Assembly (NCBI GenBank): GCA_045106855.1
Contig: JBGCFI010000004.1
Location: forward strand, 124,001-188,000
Origin: Granulosicoccus sp045106855
GTDB lineage: Bacteria; Pseudomonadota; Gammaproteobacteria; Granulosicoccales; Granulosicoccaceae
Direction: 5' to 3'
Length of the DNA: 64,000 nucleotides
Shown piece after piece: positions 17,494 to 25,514 of the stretch (position 1 is the stretch's first letter; the number at the start of each line of letters is the position of its first letter). The notes below the pieces were generated by a model. It made no database searches. It saw nothing but the letters and a program-made list of their open reading frames with translations, and was not told the origin of the DNA. The translations under genes were made by a program, and so were the position numbers.

Positions 17494-17516
17494 GTATTAT
17501 GGGTACTACATAAACA

Positions 17517-18470
17517 TCAACCAATTTGGTCAAGTGCCCATCGGGCTGTCTTACGGACATCGGGATCTGGATCATCTTTAATTTGTTGTAAAAAATAGCT
17601 TGCTCTGGCATCCCCTATTTCCCCTAAAGCGGCAGCACATTCTTTTCGCAAGTTAGGAATAGGGCTGTTAATCAGTTCTCCGATTGGATTTACAACACTT
17701 GCGTCACCAACCTTGCCAAGACTTCGCACTGATTTAACTCTCACTTGCCAATAATCGTCCGAAAGACAATTCTGTAACGACGCCATAGCCGAATACACTT
17801 TTGCCTTTGATGTCGTCTCTGCAGCACATTCACGCACCTGCCAGTTGCTATCGGACAAACCACGAACAATGGCCTCCCCGGCTGCTGCCTGACGGCTAAA
17901 ACCCAATGCGCTAACGGCAATACGCCGCACCTCAGCGCTTTCATCCTTGGTGGCGGCAATGAGTGCAGGAAGTGAATCGTCGTTTTGCAACCAACCAATT
18001 ACGCCCACCGCCGCAGCTCTAACGGCTGGAGAGACATCGTTCATAGCATTAATGGCAGGACCTAAGGAATCAGGATTACGAAGTTCTTTCAGACCATTGA
18101 AAGCCGCACTTCGCACATACTCACTCTCCGAGTTAAGCAGTGGAAAGATGGGGACAGCTGCATCCGGATCTTTTAGCTCACACAAACTCGTTGCGGATGC
18201 TTCCGCGACTGCTTCTGACGAATCAGATAATCCGATGACTAGCGCTTCTGAAACTTCAGGGCCGTCAAAATTCCCCAACGCTAATGCAGCCTGTTGCCGC
18301 ACACCTTCAGCTCTATCCTGAATTGCCTTGCGCAACAACGGAATTGCATCAGGATCGGCGGTTTCTCCAAGCTGAAGAACAGTAACATGACGTAAGCCCG
18401 CATCCTCATCTTGAAGTTGCTCAGCAAGTTCGTCGAGTTCAGAGAACGTCTCAAATATGCTGGAAGACAT
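17517..18470 (-). CDS. HEAT-repeat protein (PBS-lyase-like)
   Basis: About 317 residues built almost wholly of HEAT-type units of 31 residues: examples are ADPDAIPLLRKAIQDRAEGV, LRNPDSLGPAINAMNDVSPA and IGDARASYFLQQIKDDPDPD, with about nine repeats. Such solenoids bind partner proteins; in bilin lyases and some Fe-S enzyme systems they help cofactor insertion or docking. I place the start at ATG 18470, which overlaps the stop of the ferredoxin-like gene as TGATG; a longer frame to 18548 would run inside that gene. This tight coupling to the Fe-S subunit and the flavoprotein suggests an assembly or docking role for that complex. Confidence 0.88.
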   Translation of the reverse strand: MSSSIFETFSELDELAEQLQDEDAGLRHVTVLQLGETADPDAIPLLRKAIQDRAEGVRQQAALALGNFDGPEVSEALVIGLSDSSEAVAEASATSLCELKDPDAAVPIFPLLNSESEYVRSAAFNGLKELRNPDSLGPAINAMNDVSPAVRAAAVGVIGWLQNDDSLPALIAATKDESAEVRRIAVSALGFSRQAAAGEAIVRGLSDSNWQVRECAAETTSKAKVYSAMASLQNCLSDDYWQVRVKSVRSLGKVGDASVVNPIGELINSPIPNLRKECAAALGEIGDARASYFLQQIKDDPDPDVRKTARWALDQIG

Positions 18471-18712
18471 CACTTGAGCAAGTATGGAATTGAAACTGTC
18501 ACGGCACTGGTTGGGCAGTCCGCCTGACAAGGCATGCAATACCAGCACTCGTCGTAGACCATTCGCGCAGTCTTTGTGCCATCAGCCATATCGACAATCC
18601 GCAGAACATCCAACGGACAGACATCCACACAAACCGTGCATCCTTTATTGGCAATACACTTACTATCGTCTACGACGACCGGAACACTGGTTAACGTCTC
18701 TGCGAGTGGCAT
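18470..18712 (-). CDS. Minimal 2x[4Fe-4S] protein (AprB-like)
   Basis: An 80-residue protein with eight cysteines in two cluster motifs: C19, C25, C28, C32 and C56, C59, C62, C66. The widened first spacing (C-x5-C) and the segment DECWYCMPCQADCPTSAV recall AprB, the iron-sulfur subunit of APS reductase. AprB is about twice as long and has a C-terminal tail that wraps around AprA; that tail is missing here. The gene lies 11 bp after the AprA-like gene, so it is the likely electron-transfer subunit of that flavoprotein. Confidence 0.88.
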   Translation of the reverse strand: MPLAETLTSVPVVVDDSKCIANKGCTVCVDVCPLDVLRIVDMADGTKTARMVYDECWYCMPCQADCPTSAVTVSIPYLLK

Positions 18713-18723
18713 GATATTTTCTC

Positions 18724-20487
18724 CTAAATTGCGCTTGTGGCTTCGATGAGGGGGTCCTTTTGCACACGCTGTTTGTCATATGCACCCCGTTCATGCTCTT
18801 CTATTTCTACGATATAAGGTTTAACGGCTTGTTTACGCATGCTGTAGTTACCTTCAGCGCTCTTCGACAGCAAGGTATGACAGAACCACTCGTCATCATT
18901 CTTACCGGCATATTCAACCCGGTTGTGATACAGCCCCCAACGAGACTCCTTTCTATACAGTGAGGCATGTGCAGCCATCTCAGCACAATCCAGAATTGAG
19001 GCAACTTCCAGAGCGCGCATTAGCTCGTGCGAATTACTAACCATCATGGAATGCTCAAGATCTTCTCGCGCTTCTGCAAATCTTGTAAGTCCTAATTCAA
19101 TCTTTCGAGTGACTTTAGGTGGCTGTAGATAATCATTGACGAGGCGGCGTATTTTGTACTCGATCTGATTGGGAGGCAATCCATCTGAGCGCCGTGTAGG
19201 TGCGAGTACGCGCTCTTTTTCCAGCTCGATTTGCTCATCATCAAATTCGGCAAAATCCAGATCTGCGGCATACTTTGCAGCATCCAGACCTGCGAAGCAG
19301 CCGTTAGTGAATGCCCCCAGCATGTAGTTGTGAGGAACATTGGCCATATCACCGGCTGCATACAATCCAGCGATGGATGTTCGTGCATTTTCGTCGACAT
19401 ACACACCTGAAGCTGAATGGCCTGAACAAAACCCTATCTCAGAGATATGCATTTCTATCATCTGTTTTCGATAGTCAGTACCACGCCCTTCATGAAACAA
19501 GCCTCGACTAGGCCGTTCAACGATATGCAGTGTTCTTTCAATCTCTGCAACCGTTTCATCGGCCAGGTGATTCAATTTTAAAAATACCGGCCCTTTACCA
19601 GACTGCAGTTCATCGTAAAACTCCTGCATCATCTGGCCAGACCAATAGTCACACTCGATAAATCTCTCACCATCGCCATTGGCGGTATAGCCGCCTAGCG
19701 GGCCTGCAACATACGCACAGGCCGGACCGTTGTAGTCCTTGATCAATGGATTGATCTGAAAACACTCCAGATTGGCAAGATCAGCACCAGCGTGATAAGC
19801 CATTGCATAGCCATCACCAGAGTTAACAGGGTTCTCGTAGGTGCCATAGAGGTAGCCTGATGTAGGTAAGCCCAATCTCCCTGCGGCCCCCATACACATG
19901 ATTACGGCTTTTGCTTTTATGGTCAGAAATTCAGCAGTACGCGTATTGACACAGATAGCACCGGCAACTCTATTTTCGCCTGTCAGCAAGCGTGTCGCCA
20001 TAAAACGGTTTGAAATGTTGATTCGAGCCTTACGCAGTTGCCTGTATAGCGCTTTCTTGACCGTATCGCCGTTTGGCATTGGCAAAACGTAGGTGCCAAT
20101 ATGATGCACCTTCTTGACGTCATACTCCCCGTTTTGATCTTTCTGAAAACGTATGCCAAAGCTATCCAGCTCCTGGATAACGTCGTAGCATTCGCTGGCG
20201 TACCTAAAAACAGCTTCCTGATCAACAATGCCATCGTTTGCTATCGTTATCTCTTTTGTGTACTGCTCTGGTGTGGCGTATCCGGGGATCACAGCGTTGT
20301 TCAAGCCATCCATTCCCATACAGATAGCACCGGACCGTTTCACATTCGCTTTTTCCAGCAGAACCACATTGGCGTTGGGATTTTGCTTCTTGGCTTTTAG
20401 AGCTGCCATTGGACCAGCAGTGCCACCGCCTATAACAAGCACATCACACTCAATACCGGTTGTGCCTTCTTTAATGTCGTCCATCAT
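18724..20487 (-). CDS. AprA/FrdA-like FAD flavoprotein, large subunit
   Basis: About 587 residues from ATG 20487 (a second ATG follows at once; a longer frame to 20625 would read through the upstream inverted repeat and is unlikely). The FAD motif ECDVLVIGGGTAGPMAALKA lies at the N-terminus, KRSGAICMGMDGLNN follows, and SGHSASGVYVDENART and GLYAAGDMANVPHNYMLGAF form the C-terminal FAD part. It belongs to the succinate dehydrogenase/fumarate reductase/APS reductase superfamily, nearest to AprA in layout. By remembered alignment, the active-site histidine (SGHSASG) is kept, but the AprA arginine position falls on leucine (NPLIKD), and the FrdA catalytic arginine is also absent. A different substrate is therefore likely. 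No clear ribosome-binding site precedes the start. Confidence 0.88.
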   Translation of the reverse strand: MMDDIKEGTTGIECDVLVIGGGTAGPMAALKAKKQNPNANVVLLEKANVKRSGAICMGMDGLNNAVIPGYATPEQYTKEITIANDGIVDQEAVFRYASECYDVIQELDSFGIRFQKDQNGEYDVKKVHHIGTYVLPMPNGDTVKKALYRQLRKARINISNRFMATRLLTGENRVAGAICVNTRTAEFLTIKAKAVIMCMGAAGRLGLPTSGYLYGTYENPVNSGDGYAMAYHAGADLANLECFQINPLIKDYNGPACAYVAGPLGGYTANGDGERFIECDYWSGQMMQEFYDELQSGKGPVFLKLNHLADETVAEIERTLHIVERPSRGLFHEGRGTDYRKQMIEMHISEIGFCSGHSASGVYVDENARTSIAGLYAAGDMANVPHNYMLGAFTNGCFAGLDAAKYAADLDFAEFDDEQIELEKERVLAPTRRSDGLPPNQIEYKIRRLVNDYLQPPKVTRKIELGLTRFAEAREDLEHSMMVSNSHELMRALEVASILDCAEMAAHASLYRKESRWGLYHNRVEYAGKNDDEWFCHTLLSKSAEGNYSMRKQAVKPYIVEIEEHERGAYDKQRVQKDPLIEATSAI

Positions 20488-20516
20488 TAAGTTACATAAA
20501 GTTGGGATGGTTCGAT

Positions 20517-20539
20517 ACTGCACTGATGAGCAGTGCAGT
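20517..20539. promoter_or_regulatory. Palindrome upstream of the AprA-like operon
   Basis: Perfect 9-bp arms ACTGCACTG (20517-20525) and CAGTGCAGT (20531-20539), with a 5-base spacer, 30 bp upstream of the flavoprotein ATG. The inner TGCACTG/CAGTGCA arms recur at 27050-27070 in front of the second CRP/FNR gene. An operator for a CRP/FNR-type protein or a leader hairpin are both possible. Confidence 0.65.
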
Positions 20540-20960
20540 TCTGTAAATAACTTTACATCGCTACGAGTACTGCAGCAATGAACGACACAGGATGTTGTTT
20601 TAGCAATGCGATTACTGCTAGTCAATCGATTGTAATCATTGCACTAACTTGGAGCTGGATATTTTTTGGCCATACGTGATTTTCAGCTAAACAGCCTGCT
20701 TTCAGTCACTTGCCTGTAAGTTCCATAACACTTTTTTCACGCCTGCTTATGATCTTCAAAGCGCTCTGATGGTGCAGTTAGATATCCAGCACCCTCTAAA
20801 CGTAATAAATGAATAGCTCTTATGAAAGTACGTAATAAGTAAAATGTGTTTTTCATTCGTTCGTTGTGCACTGGCACATCGGCACCTGTAACTAATTGAC
20901 AGACACAGCATCGAAATTCACTTGTAATACTGGCTGTTCAAGATCTTCTAGGAATCCCGT
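20540..20960. promoter_or_regulatory. Divergent control region between AprA-like operon and ferredoxin-FNR operon
   Basis: About 420 bp without a gene. It contains a 10-bp palindrome CAATCGATTG (20623-20632) and a CRP-like site with arms TGTGC (20865-20869) and GCACA (20874-20878), about 85 bp before the ferredoxin ATG. The promoters of both divergent units must lie here. Confidence 0.6.
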
Positions 20961-21311
20961 ATGACTTTTGTTGTCACAGAAAACTGTATAGCTTGCAAAT
21001 ACACAGATTGCGTAGCGGCATGCCCCGTAGATTGTTTTTATGAAGGTGTAAATATGTTGGTGATTCACCCCGACGAATGCATAGACTGCGGTGTTTGCGA
21101 ACCCGAATGCCCTGCCGGTGCAATCCTTGCGGATACCCATGCGGATGCAGAACCATGGATAGAATTCAATGCACGCTACTCGGACAAATGGCCGGTTATA
21201 ACGAGCATTCGCGATCCGCTTCCTGAAGCAGACGAACAGGACGGCGTAGAGGGTAAATTACAAAACTTTTTTATTGACAAACCCGCTGGCACATCCGGGG
21301 TAGAAGTATGA
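20961..21311 (+). CDS. fdxA: 7Fe ferredoxin (FdxA type)
   Basis: A protein of 116 residues with cysteines at 9, 12, 17, 21, 25, 40, 43, 46 and 50. The spacing and the sequence NCIACKYTDCVAACPVDCF match the [3Fe-4S]/[4Fe-4S] ferredoxins of the Azotobacter FdI / FdxA type. The C-terminal 60 residues are the usual family extension. The gene overlaps the reductase gene by 4 bp (ATGA), so the two are translated together and probably form an NADPH-reductase-ferredoxin chain. The divergent AprA-like complex is the obvious candidate electron partner. Confidence 0.93.
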   Translation: MTFVVTENCIACKYTDCVAACPVDCFYEGVNMLVIHPDECIDCGVCEPECPAGAILADTHADAEPWIEFNARYSDKWPVITSIRDPLPEADEQDGVEGKLQNFFIDKPAGTSGVEV

Positions 21312-22129
21312 ATAGTGTAATCACGTTGCCACAGTCTGCGATGCACGATTCCTTGAAGGCACATGCAGATAGCCAGATAGTTACTGCCGTAACACACTGG
21401 ACAGATACGCTGTTTTCTTTTCGTCTTAGCCGCCCTGACAGCCTGCGCTTCCGTTCAGGTGAATTTGTCATGATCGGATTGCTGGATAACCGGGGCAAAC
21501 CCCTACTGCGAGCTTATTCAATAGCGAGTCCGTCGTGGGATGAGGAGTTGGAGTTCTACTCCATTAAAGTTCCCGATGGTCCACTAACCTCGAAGCTACA
21601 GCAAATAGTACCGGGCGATCGTGTCATCGTTAAAACCAAACCGGTCGGTACACTGGTACTGGATGCTCTTCTACCAGGTAAGACGCTGTGGATGCTGGCT
21701 ACCGGCACTGGAATAGCGCCTTTTATCTCGCTTATTCGTGATCCAGACGTTTATGAACGTTTTGACAAAGTAATACTTACCCATACTTGTCGAACGATTG
21801 CACAACTCGCTTATGGGAAATCATCAGTGGATTCCGCCTGCAGTGACCCATTGGTAGGTGATCTGGTCCAGGAAAAACTGTCTTACTACCCGACAACGAC
21901 AGAAGAGGATTCACCCACAATGGGCCGAATCACAACGCTCATTGAATCGGAAGTTCTATTTGAAAATCTCAGCATGCCTTCATGGCGAAAAGACTCGGAC
22001 AGAGTCATGATTTGTGGATCGTTACCCATGAACCATGATCTTATTGCTCTATGTGACAAGTACGGATTGAAAGAAGGTTCTAATAATACACCCGGTCAGT
22101 TTGTGGTTGAACGTGCGTTTACAGGTTGA
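21308..22129 (+). CDS. fpr: Ferredoxin-NADP+ reductase
   Basis: A protein of 273 residues of the bacterial ferredoxin/flavodoxin-NADP reductase type. It shows the FAD motif RAYSIASPSW (about residues 67-76), the NADP-binding MLATGTGIAPFISLI (about 132-146), and MICGSLPMNHD. The C-terminus FVVERAFTG is typical of subclass I Fpr, where the terminal residues stack near the flavin. It is encoded with the 7Fe ferredoxin by a 4-bp overlap. The last 34 bp overlap the 3' end of the convergent amidase gene. Confidence 0.93.
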   Translation: MNSVITLPQSAMHDSLKAHADSQIVTAVTHWTDTLFSFRLSRPDSLRFRSGEFVMIGLLDNRGKPLLRAYSIASPSWDEELEFYSIKVPDGPLTSKLQQIVPGDRVIVKTKPVGTLVLDALLPGKTLWMLATGTGIAPFISLIRDPDVYERFDKVILTHTCRTIAQLAYGKSSVDSACSDPLVGDLVQEKLSYYPTTTEEDSPTMGRITTLIESEVLFENLSMPSWRKDSDRVMICGSLPMNHDLIALCDKYGLKEGSNNTPGQFVVERAFTG

Positions 22130-23505
22130 ACAGAGGTATGGGTATTCTTCATATCCTTCGGACTAATCGCCCAATGTGAACTGAACACATCTGATATTTC
22201 AGCGACCGAAGCCTCCAGACCGGGCTTGAACAGAAAGGTAACGCCCCAGGGCACGCCATCTTTATTCACTGCAAACGGCGTAGAAATGGCACTCAGACCC
22301 AAGGGGTTAGCAAAATTGGTGTAGTAGCCGTTGTTGAAATTCGCTTGAAGGGGATCTGCAGCAATATCATCCAGGCTATATAGACTGCCCACCGTGGGAA
22401 CCATCAATACATCAACCTTACTCCATATCGATTCCATAGTTGAGCGTGCCTCGGCTACACGATATATAGCCTTGTATGCATCGGCAGCAGTAAATCGGCG
22501 ACTACCTGTGATCAACTGCTGGACAATAGAATGACATCCTCCAGGGTTGGCATCTACAAACTCACCCACCGACACATCCCGTTCAGCTAACAGAGGCCCA
22601 AAAAACATCAAGTCATTAATATCTGTTAACACATCAAAATTTACAGCCTCAGGTGGTGCGAACGTATCACTCAAATGTGCCACCGCCTTAAGAAACAAAC
22701 ACGCCACCTCCTGATTTCCAAAAAATTCCAACTGATCATCACCTGGCACGCCAAAGCGACACGTTGAGGGGCTAAGCACTGAAGCGGCCTGCTTGTTTTG
22801 AAAGAACGGATCTTGTGCATCTTCAATGGACAGCGCATTGAACACACTGATAGCGTCGGCGGATGATCGCGTAAATATACTGGGAGTATCGATGCTTCTG
22901 CACGCGAAGACCAGACCGTGCCGACTTAAAAGACCCGGCGCTGGCTTGAGTCCGGCAATACCATTGTAGCTAGCCGGAACACGTCCGGAGCCACCCGTAT
23001 CCGTTCCCAAAGCAAAGTTCACCATACCCGTTGAGACACTGACACCGGCACCCGCGCTGGAACCGCCAGGAATATAGCTGGCATTAAACGGATTACGGGG
23101 TATTCCGTAAGGAGAACGCACGCCCACCAGTCCGGTTGCAAATTGATCCAGATTTGTTTTTCCAATAAAAATAGCACCGGCATCCAGAGCCGCTTGCACC
23201 ACTGTCGCGGAACGATCAGGTGTATAGCTAAAATCCGGACAGGCAGCCGTCGTTGGCTCACCTGCTACATCGATATTATCTTTGACTGAAAACGGCAACC
23301 CATACAAAGGGAAGCTATCCATTTGATGTTTTATTGAATCGAGATAGGTTGCTCTATCTCGCGCTTTGTCTGCATCAACAGTAGAAATCCAGACACCACT
23401 TTGATCCTCATCGCTCAATCTTTGAAGAATATGCTCTAGTACCTGCAAAGTCGTCAGCGTACCCGCCTTATAATTCGTATGTAGAGAATTGATTGATAAA
23501 TCCAT
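22096..23505 (-). CDS. Amidase signature enzyme (allophanate-hydrolase AtzF-like)
   Basis: About 469 residues from ATG 23505; a longer frame to 23586 would overlap the binding-protein gene. The Ser-cisSer-Lys triad is visible: lysine in LPFSVKDNIDVAG, serines in PGGSSAGAG and DTGGSGRVPAS. The sequence LPLYGLPFSVKDNID and DQFATGLVGVRSPYG are like the amidase domain of allophanate hydrolase, and the short C-terminal domain of full-length AtzF is missing. It is last in an operon with an M20 hydrolase, permease and binding protein, so it probably hydrolyses the imported compound or a product of it. Allophanate, an N-carbamoyl compound or another amide are possible. Confidence 0.87.
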   Translation of the reverse strand: MDLSINSLHTNYKAGTLTTLQVLEHILQRLSDEDQSGVWISTVDADKARDRATYLDSIKHQMDSFPLYGLPFSVKDNIDVAGEPTTAACPDFSYTPDRSATVVQAALDAGAIFIGKTNLDQFATGLVGVRSPYGIPRNPFNASYIPGGSSAGAGVSVSTGMVNFALGTDTGGSGRVPASYNGIAGLKPAPGLLSRHGLVFACRSIDTPSIFTRSSADAISVFNALSIEDAQDPFFQNKQAASVLSPSTCRFGVPGDDQLEFFGNQEVACLFLKAVAHLSDTFAPPEAVNFDVLTDINDLMFFGPLLAERDVSVGEFVDANPGGCHSIVQQLITGSRRFTAADAYKAIYRVAEARSTMESIWSKVDVLMVPTVGSLYSLDDIAADPLQANFNNGYYTNFANPLGLSAISTPFAVNKDGVPWGVTFLFKPGLEASVAEISDVFSSHWAISPKDMKNTHTSVQPVNARSTTN

Positions 23506-23560
23506 TGTACATTTACTCAGTGGTATCTGAATTATTATTGACAGAGCGATATTTACGTAT

Positions 23561-24571
23561 TCAGTTTTTTGCGACCACCGCTTCAAGATATTCAGGATGT
23601 AGAAAAGTCTCGAATACCGCGCGCTCAGGCACTTCAGGCAGACGGTCCTGACTTACCAGAAAGGCAGCGGTCGCCTCGAGCGTATCTACAAAACCACCAC
23701 GTTCTTTACTCGTGCCAATATATTGCGCCGTGAGCTGTTTGTCACACGGAATCATCTCGGTTCCTTTCATCATTCTCGTTGCATCTTCTAGCGGAAGCTC
23801 TAACTCGTCGGCTATGATCTGCGCAGTTTCAGCGGGATTGGAAATCCAGTAGTCGATACCCTCACACTCAGCCGCAACAAATTTTTCAACATAATCCGGA
23901 TAGGCTTCAGCAAATTCATTCATGACAACTCCCACATCCCAGGTTGGATAGCCACGCTTGTCCATTATTCCTGACGTCATGAAAATATTGCCACCATCTT
24001 TCACGGCTTTATCCAGATTAGGCTCCCAGAACCAGGCAGCATCAATATCTCCACGAGACCATGCCACGGCGATATCACTGGGTCGAAGATCCAGAATCTG
24101 CATCTGCGCAGGATCAATCCCCTCATCAGCCAATGCCTGCAGCAATAAATAATGCGTGGTCGAGCCAAAAGGTGCAGCAATAGTCTTGCCGGCTAAATCT
24201 TTAAACGATTTTATATTGGCATCAGTTCTAACCACCATCGCTTCCACAAAATCCAGCATGTTCAAAACCATCGTTCCCTGGATTGGCAATCCACGAACAA
24301 CTCCAATCGCAGTTGGCGGATTACCCAAGCCGCCAAAATCGATTTGTTCAGCAGCTATAGCTCTTAACATATCTCCACCGCCACCGACTTTGATATATTC
24401 GATCTCAGCTACCTCTGGCATGTATTTAGCCATTAACCCCAGATTCTTGGTCACCAACTGAGCATTTACCAGATTTAAATATCCAACAGTGACTTTTTCT
24501 GGAGCCGCCTGAGATGCCGTTGACATCACACCGAGCAACGCAGCAGCGATAAACGTGTTTCTCTTAAACAT
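23561..24571 (-). CDS. ABC transporter substrate-binding protein (TauA/SsuA-like)
   Basis: A protein of 336 residues with a signal peptide (FIAAALLGVMSTASQA) and the compact NMT1/TauA fold: TVGYLNLVNAQLVTKNLGLM at the start, FGGLGNPPTAIGVVRGLPIQ, and DLRPSDIAVAWSRGDIDAAW with FWEPNLDKAV, a typical TauA-type pattern. Aliphatic sulfonates or taurine are the commonest ligands of such proteins, but the group also binds other small acids. It is encoded between a permease and an amidase. The short gap before it (24572-24668) has the palindrome ATAGCGCTAT at 24603-24612. Confidence 0.92.
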   Translation of the reverse strand: MFKRNTFIAAALLGVMSTASQAAPEKVTVGYLNLVNAQLVTKNLGLMAKYMPEVAEIEYIKVGGGGDMLRAIAAEQIDFGGLGNPPTAIGVVRGLPIQGTMVLNMLDFVEAMVVRTDANIKSFKDLAGKTIAAPFGSTTHYLLLQALADEGIDPAQMQILDLRPSDIAVAWSRGDIDAAWFWEPNLDKAVKDGGNIFMTSGIMDKRGYPTWDVGVVMNEFAEAYPDYVEKFVAAECEGIDYWISNPAETAQIIADELELPLEDATRMMKGTEMIPCDKQLTAQYIGTSKERGGFVDTLEATAAFLVSQDRLPEVPERAVFETFLHPEYLEAVVAKN

Positions 24572-24668
24572 AAAATTTCCCCAATACTGTTAAGCGTTAT
24601 AGATAGCGCTATTGGCCATGACTGGACAACAACGATAGTTCGTGTTTTACCACGATTCTTCAGACGTT

Positions 24669-25511
24669 CTAAAAGCTATTCACACGTCGAGTCCAAGGCA
24701 TTAGCGCAGTACCAATGGCACGCATAACCACGTCAAGGGCAACACCCGTCAAGCCCAAAACGATTAGACCCATGATGACTACATCACTGAGTAAGAATTT
24801 GGCAGCATCCCAGATCATCCAGCCAATACCCGCTGTTGCAGCGACTATCTCGGCAGCTACCAGGACGGTGTAGACAAACCCGAGTGAAATCCGCATTCCT
24901 GCCAGAATTGTCGGACCGGCACCCGGCAAGTAGATATGCCAAATCAACGCCCATCGGTTCGCTCCCAGAGCAAGTGCTGCTCGCTCATAGACGGGATTGA
25001 TCGTCGTTACTGCCTGAGTGGTTGATATGATGATTCCGGGCAGACCCGCCAGAAACAGTAATGCCAGTTTGGACTCTTCTCCAATCCCCAGCCACATGAC
25101 TAGTAGTGTATAAAGTCCTAAAGGAGGCAGTGGTCGGTAAAACTCAATAAAGGGATTAAAAAATGCTTTTGCATCGCGGGAGTATCCCATCAGTATTCCC
25201 AGGGGTATTCCAACCAAACAGGCTAAAAAGAAGCTGACCAGTATTCTGTAAAGACTGACTCCAACGTGTTCCCAAATTGTTGAGCCTTGGTAGCCTTTTG
25301 TGGCCGCTTTAATGAACGCCGTCCACACTGCGTCAGGTGCTGGAAGAAAAAGCTTGTTGGCAAGCCCGGTACTGGTTAGAAAAACCCAGAGACTCAACAT
25401 CAAAGCGACAGAGATGCAGGACAAAGTGAAAGAGCGCGTAGGCTTGTAACGAGCCCAGTTAATTCTCCTGAACTCGCGTCGACGTGCTTCTCCTGCGGTG
25501 TTCATTGTCAA
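24669..25511 (-). CDS. ABC transporter permease (TauC/SsuC-like)
   Basis: A protein of 280 residues, normal length, with six hydrophobic segments and the EAA loop (ERAALALGANRWALIWHIYL followed by PGAGPTILAGMRISLG). The end RAIGTALMPWTRRVNSF is also typical of TauC. It lies 3 bp after the M20 gene. No ATPase gene is present in this operon; the ATPase at 13314 is of the same family and could serve both transporters. Confidence 0.92.
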   Translation of the reverse strand: MTMNTAGEARRREFRRINWARYKPTRSFTLSCISVALMLSLWVFLTSTGLANKLFLPAPDAVWTAFIKAATKGYQGSTIWEHVGVSLYRILVSFFLACLVGIPLGILMGYSRDAKAFFNPFIEFYRPLPPLGLYTLLVMWLGIGEESKLALLFLAGLPGIIISTTQAVTTINPVYERAALALGANRWALIWHIYLPGAGPTILAGMRISLGFVYTVLVAAEIVAATAGIGWMIWDAAKFLLSDVVIMGLIVLGLTGVALDVVMRAIGTALMPWTRRVNSF

Positions 25512-25514
25512 CAG

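Noticed and set aside
18470..20487. Assignment as true adenylylsulfate reductase AprBA
   Set aside because: The AprA arginine position is not arginine in my alignment, AprB lacks its tail, and no sulfur-oxidation or sulfate-reduction partner genes are present.
20488..20625. 46-residue N-terminal extension of the AprA-like protein
   Set aside because: It would place the palindrome 20517-20539 within the coding sequence and has Cys/Ser-rich, non-conserved text; the double ATG at 20484-20487 directly precedes the FAD domain.
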